From NCBI GenBank assembly GCA_049568075.1, contig CP144911.1: DNA of 64,000 bases; one strand, 5' to 3'. Numbering within the stretch: the stretch's first letter is position 1; each line of letters starts with the position of its first letter. Made by a program: the position numbers and the translations under genes. This DNA is from Gottfriedia sp049568075. Its GTDB lineage: Bacteria; Bacillota; Bacilli; Bacillales; Bacillaceae_G. Under the pieces are notes generated by a model. That model ran no database searches and was not told the DNA's origin. It saw nothing but the letters and a program-made list of their open reading frames with translations. Below, piece after piece: positions 61,494 through 64,000 of the stretch.

Positions 61494-62273
61494 TTGGAAT
61501 TTAACGATGTATTACATGGCCACAGATCAATTCGAGAATATGAGGATATGGAAGTAAGCCAAGAACTGTTAGATCAAATATTAGATGCAGGTATTCGTGC
61601 GTCTTCAAGTGGTAATATGCAATCTTATTCGATTATTGTCACAAAAGACAAGGAAATTAGAAAGAAATTATATTCTGCTCATATGGAGCAATCAATGGTT
61701 ATTGATGCACCTATTCTTTTAACTTTTTGTGTGGATTTTAATCGAATGAGAAAGTGGCTTACGCTTAATGATGCACCTGTGCATTTTGATAATTTCATGA
61801 GCTTTATGATTGGTGCCATTGATGCTACTTTGGCATCCCAAAACTGTGCTTTAGCAGCTGAGAACGCAGGTCTTGGCCTATGCTACATGGGCTCTACCCT
61901 AGCAAATTGTAATCAGATAGGTGAAATCCTAAACTTACCACCAAATGTCGTACCAGTTGTAGGCTATTCTTTAGGCTATCCAAAAGAAAATCCAGCATTA
62001 CGTGACCGACTTCCAAGACAAGGTCTAGTTCATTATGAACAATATAATGATTATTCAGATGAAGATATTCTTGAAATCTATAAAGAAAGAAATGAAAAAG
62101 GCTGGCAACGTTACATGGACGTTCCAAAGCTTAAAGAAATGACAGAGCGACTAGGATTAAAGAATTTAGCTCAAATTTATACGATTGCAAAGTATACACA
62201 AGAATCTCATCATGAATATTCACAAACAGTACTAGAATATTTAGAGAAACAAAATTTTATGAATAATAAATGA
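61494..62273 (+). CDS. Nitroreductase family flavoprotein (NfrA/NfsA-like)
   Basis: 259 residues. FMN-binding HGHRSIREYEDMEVSQELL near the start, ASSSGNMQSYSIIVT near 40 (the usual Asn/Gln FMN contacts), AAENAGLGLCYMGSTLAN near 125 and the C-terminal arm with RDRLPRQGLVHYE. This is the NfsA/NfrA branch that reduces nitroaromatics, quinones or free FMN with NADPH. The frame opens at GTG 61485 but AGGAG overlaps it; TTG 61494, eight bases after GGAG, is more likely. Confidence 0.85.
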   Translation: MEFNDVLHGHRSIREYEDMEVSQELLDQILDAGIRASSSGNMQSYSIIVTKDKEIRKKLYSAHMEQSMVIDAPILLTFCVDFNRMRKWLTLNDAPVHFDNFMSFMIGAIDATLASQNCALAAENAGLGLCYMGSTLANCNQIGEILNLPPNVVPVVGYSLGYPKENPALRDRLPRQGLVHYEQYNDYSDEDILEIYKERNEKGWQRYMDVPKLKEMTERLGLKNLAQIYTIAKYTQESHHEYSQTVLEYLEKQNFMNNK

Positions 62274-62281
62274 TAGTTAAC

Positions 62282-62321
62282 AATAAAAAAGTCGATTTCC
62301 AATGAAGAATCGACTTTTTAT
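62282..62321. terminator. Bidirectional terminator
   Basis: AAAAAGTCGATT / AATCGACTTTTT stem with 10-nt loop between the convergent stops at 62273 and 62356. Confidence 0.8.
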
Positions 62322-62355
62322 ATTTTCATTTTTTATAGATTACTAGTTATTCTTC

Positions 62356-63018
62356 TCATTTATAAAGATAAATATATAAACTAATATCCTCTTGCTTAAT
62401 GTTATAATTCTTAAATTCTGTTTCATTTAAAAACATCTCAAAATTTTCTTTTGTATAAGCACCTTTTTTCAAGAAAGTTTTAAATGCAAATTTTACAAAA
62501 TACTTATCAAACCCCGTCATTCCAGTTTTTCTAATTTCACCTTCTATATCTTGTGCAGTTGCATTAAAATTCATATCGATTATAAGTGATGTTCCACCTG
62601 GTTTTAATACCCTATACATTTCTTTGAGTGCTTTTACTGGATCCATAAAGTTCTTAAATGCTGCACTGCAAACAATAAAATCAAATGTGTTATCATCGCA
62701 AGGTAGATTTGATGCATTTCCTTCTTTAAAATTTACTAAAACATTTGCTTCCTTTGCATTATTTTTTTCAATGTTAACAAAATCTGGACTTAACTCTACT
62801 CCTGTAACATCAAAACCTATTTTTGCAAGCTCAATAGATAGATATCCTGGCCCAGGAGCTACTTCTAAAATCTTTGCACCTTCTTGAACTAAAGATTGTA
62901 TTTCGGTTGCATATTCTTGCATTTGTGTCATACGGCTTTTTCGGGAGTTTTTGTCATACCATTTTGCTGTATACCCATAAATACCAACATCTTTTTTCTT
63001 CCGCATATTTTTCATCAT
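62356..63018 (-). CDS. Class I SAM-dependent methyltransferase
   Basis: About 220 residues. SAM-binding motif I reads ILEVAPGPGYLSIELAK near residue 52, motif II GNASNLPCDDNTFDFIVCSAAF near 105, and the RVLKPGG post-motif near 140 (Ubie/Methyltransf_11 type). ATG 63018 (MM start), five bases after GGGTGG, was preferred over an upstream ATG at 63057. Divergent from a TetR gene with three operator palindromes between them, so it is probably a TetR-controlled detoxification or modification enzyme; substrate unknown. Confidence 0.83.
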   Translation of the reverse strand: MMKNMRKKKDVGIYGYTAKWYDKNSRKSRMTQMQEYATEIQSLVQEGAKILEVAPGPGYLSIELAKIGFDVTGVELSPDFVNIEKNNAKEANVLVNFKEGNASNLPCDDNTFDFIVCSAAFKNFMDPVKALKEMYRVLKPGGTSLIIDMNFNATAQDIEGEIRKTGMTGFDKYFVKFAFKTFLKKGAYTKENFEMFLNETEFKNYNIKQEDISLYIYLYK

Positions 63019-63164
63019 CACATCCACCCTACCTCTTTTTTTAATGTTATCAATCATTGTTCACAAGCCTTATTATTAAAAAAATTTATTTGATTTAGCT
63101 AGTAGGTAATTTGTTTGAACTTTAAAGTAGTTTATATTTCTAGTACAATAAGAGAACAAAAACG

Positions 63165-63218
63165 TCTAACAACGTTAGTTATCTAACACCGTTAGAGTAA
63201 CATCTAACACTGTTAGAG
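63165..63218. promoter_or_regulatory. Three TetR-type operator palindromes
   Basis: TCTAACAACGTTAGT (63165), TCTAACACCGTTAGA (63182) and TCTAACACTGTTAGA (63203): the same CTAACANNGTTAG palindrome repeated 17 and 21 bp apart in the divergent intergenic region, 35-90 bp before the tetR ATG. Confidence 0.75.
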
Positions 63219-63252
63219 TCAATGAAAATTATTAAATTTTTGGAGAGATTTT

Positions 63253-63834
63253 ATGGCGATAACGAAAGAAGCAATTGTAAAAGCATCCCTCGATATTTTA
63301 AATCGTGACGGAATAAGTAATTTATCGATGCGCACATTAGCGAAAGAGCTTGAAATCAAAGCTGCATCCTTATATTGGCATATTAAAGATAAACAGGGTT
63401 TGTATGATTTAATTGCAGAGCACTTAAATAATGAAATTGTGCTACCTGAAGAATTAGATGATGCTAGGGAAGCTTTAACAGCTCTAGCATTTGAAGTGCG
63501 AAGAGTCTTATTAAAAACACGAGATGCAGTAGAAGTTTTTTCGCAATCAATGCCAACTACACCAAGTAGATTAAAAGCAGTAAAATTCACTTTAGAAAAT
63601 TTAACTAAATACGGTGTATCTGATCAAAACTGTCTAGTTGCTGGTAACCTTTTTAACAACTATGTATTATCATTTGTAGCAGATGAACATCGTGCAATGC
63701 AGTTCACATACACTCCCGAAGAAGTAACTGCATTTACATCATTTTTTGGTGAGCAGTATCATTATAGTTTTGATTTTGAAGAACAATTTCTATATGGATT
63801 AAGGGTAATATTTGCTGGATTACATACCGAATAA
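63253..63834 (+). CDS. TetR/AcrR family repressor
   Basis: 193 residues. N-terminal HTH: AITKEAIVKASLDILNRDGI, then SMRTLAKELEIKAASLYWHI, the TetR class recognition helix (ASLYWHIKDK); the C-terminal part resembles the tetracycline-repressor TetR_C domain. GGAGAG precedes the ATG. It faces a methyltransferase gene across three palindromes and probably represses both. An IS605-type element ends immediately after its stop codon. Confidence 0.87.
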   Translation: MAITKEAIVKASLDILNRDGISNLSMRTLAKELEIKAASLYWHIKDKQGLYDLIAEHLNNEIVLPEELDDAREALTALAFEVRRVLLKTRDAVEVFSQSMPTTPSRLKAVKFTLENLTKYGVSDQNCLVAGNLFNNYVLSFVADEHRAMQFTYTPEEVTAFTSFFGEQYHYSFDFEEQFLYGLRVIFAGLHTE

Positions 63835-63960
63835 TTGAACTACTCGCCACTTAACGCCCTTACAGGTTGTTTGAAGTGGGTGATTCTTGGGAACTGAGCA
63901 TACTTGCTAGTGTATTTCTTTGCCAGCAGAGGTTTCTCTTATTTGACAAGCTATCCCCGT
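63835..63960 (-). ncRNA. Putative omega RNA (reRNA) scaffold / right end of an IS200/IS605 element
   Basis: On the minus strand, CACCCACTTCAAACAACC and GTTAAGTGGCGAGTAG form the subterminal hairpin typical of IS605 tnpB right ends, closing with TTCAA at 63835-63839, next to the tetR stop. In TnpB systems this region plus the 3' end of tnpB is the guide-RNA scaffold and the flank (here the last codons of tetR) is the guide. 5' limit is not visible. Confidence 0.5.
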
Positions 63961-64000
63961 AGATTCCTACGGTTCTATGTTTATTTAGGCCAAAGCCAAT
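63860..64000 (-). CDS. tnpB: TnpB-type IS200/IS605 protein, C-terminal end only
   Basis: 46 codons up to TAA at 63860, running off the right edge: IGFGLNKHRTVGIYGDSLSN, then RNLCWQRNTLASMLSSQESP. The reading frame ends inside the element's terminal hairpin, as is usual for tnpB genes whose 3' ends overlap the omega RNA. The catalytic RuvC and zinc-ribbon regions would lie outside the window, so activity cannot be judged. Confidence 0.55.
   Translation of the reverse strand: MGFGLNKHRTVGIYGDSLSNKRNLCWQRNTLASMLSSQESPTSNNL

Overview
The window is AT-rich DNA (roughly one third G+C by eye) from a low-GC Gram-positive, almost certainly an endospore-forming member of the Bacillaceae. The evidence is a complete GerA-type germinant receptor operon, strong AGGAGG-type ribosome binding sites with many TTG/GTG starts, Bacillus-style factor-independent terminators, a CcpA cre-like site, and close Bacillus-like homologues (gltT, zwf, gnd, puc-type xanthine dehydrogenase genes). 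Genus cannot be fixed from the sequence alone. No rRNA, tRNA or CRISPR array was seen. Most genes lie on the minus strand.

Layout. 1-4.4 kb: a pucABCD-like xanthine dehydrogenase operon, running off the left edge. 4.5-9.8 kb: a secreted SGNH hydrolase, unknown and DUF4362 proteins, a kinase-like protein with a His/Arg/Ser-rich tail, then XapX and a NupC nucleoside transporter. 10.3-12.5 kb: a two-gene exopolysaccharide unit (family 2 glycosyltransferase plus polysaccharide deacetylase). 12.7-14.1 kb: decayed genes, including one with two in-frame amber codons. 14.2-19.6 kb: a DUF347 membrane protein, GNAT, VOC, and a DeoR / IolW-like dehydrogenase / UPF0303 operon. 19.76-20.09 kb: a short IS200/IS605-derived element without tnpB. 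20.1-25.9 kb: a 39-aa membrane protein, RtcB, phosphatase, secreted protein, Dph6-like PP-loop protein, a small gene under a 45-bp palindromic promoter, a frameshifted zinc-ribbon membrane protein, and a scar joining fragments of a ba3-type oxidase gene and a nitrite reductase gene. 25.9-31.3 kb: MFS transporter, regulators, dual-specificity-like phosphatase and a metallo-beta-lactamase-fold hydrolase.

31.5-38.9 kb is a complete propionyl-CoA/methylmalonyl-CoA operon (mutA-mutB-meaB-mce-carboxyltransferase) that would feed odd-chain and branched-chain carbon into succinyl-CoA. 39.5-43.3 kb is the germinant receptor operon in the order B-A-C. 43.6-46.0 kb encodes a three-part heme-dependent oxidative N-demethylase. 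46.24-46.89 kb is an array of 52-bp hairpin-bearing repeats. 47-48 kb is a CstR-like persulfide-sensing operon with two rhodaneses and its operator placed between the -35 and -10. 48.2-52.3 kb carries a 38-aa membrane protein, signal peptidase I, an acyl-CoA synthetase and the GltT glutamate symporter. 52.9-55.9 kb holds convergent zwf and gnd (oxidative pentose phosphate pathway), zwf behind a cre-like site. 56-59 kb has an AbrB-family membrane protein, a GC-rich inserted element inside a duplicated terminator, an SDR and a MarR regulator. A second 52-bp repeat array (59.03-59.36 kb) precedes a GNAT-nitrilase fusion, a nitroreductase, and a divergent methyltransferase/TetR pair with three operator palindromes. 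The window ends in the 3' part of a tnpB gene with its omega-RNA-like end abutting tetR.

Strongest candidates for something not well described: the 52-bp tandem repeat family with a conserved bulged hairpin at two or three loci; the tnpB-less IS605 element that keeps both ends; the structured GC-rich insert between duplicated terminators; and the amber-interrupted secreted-protein gene.
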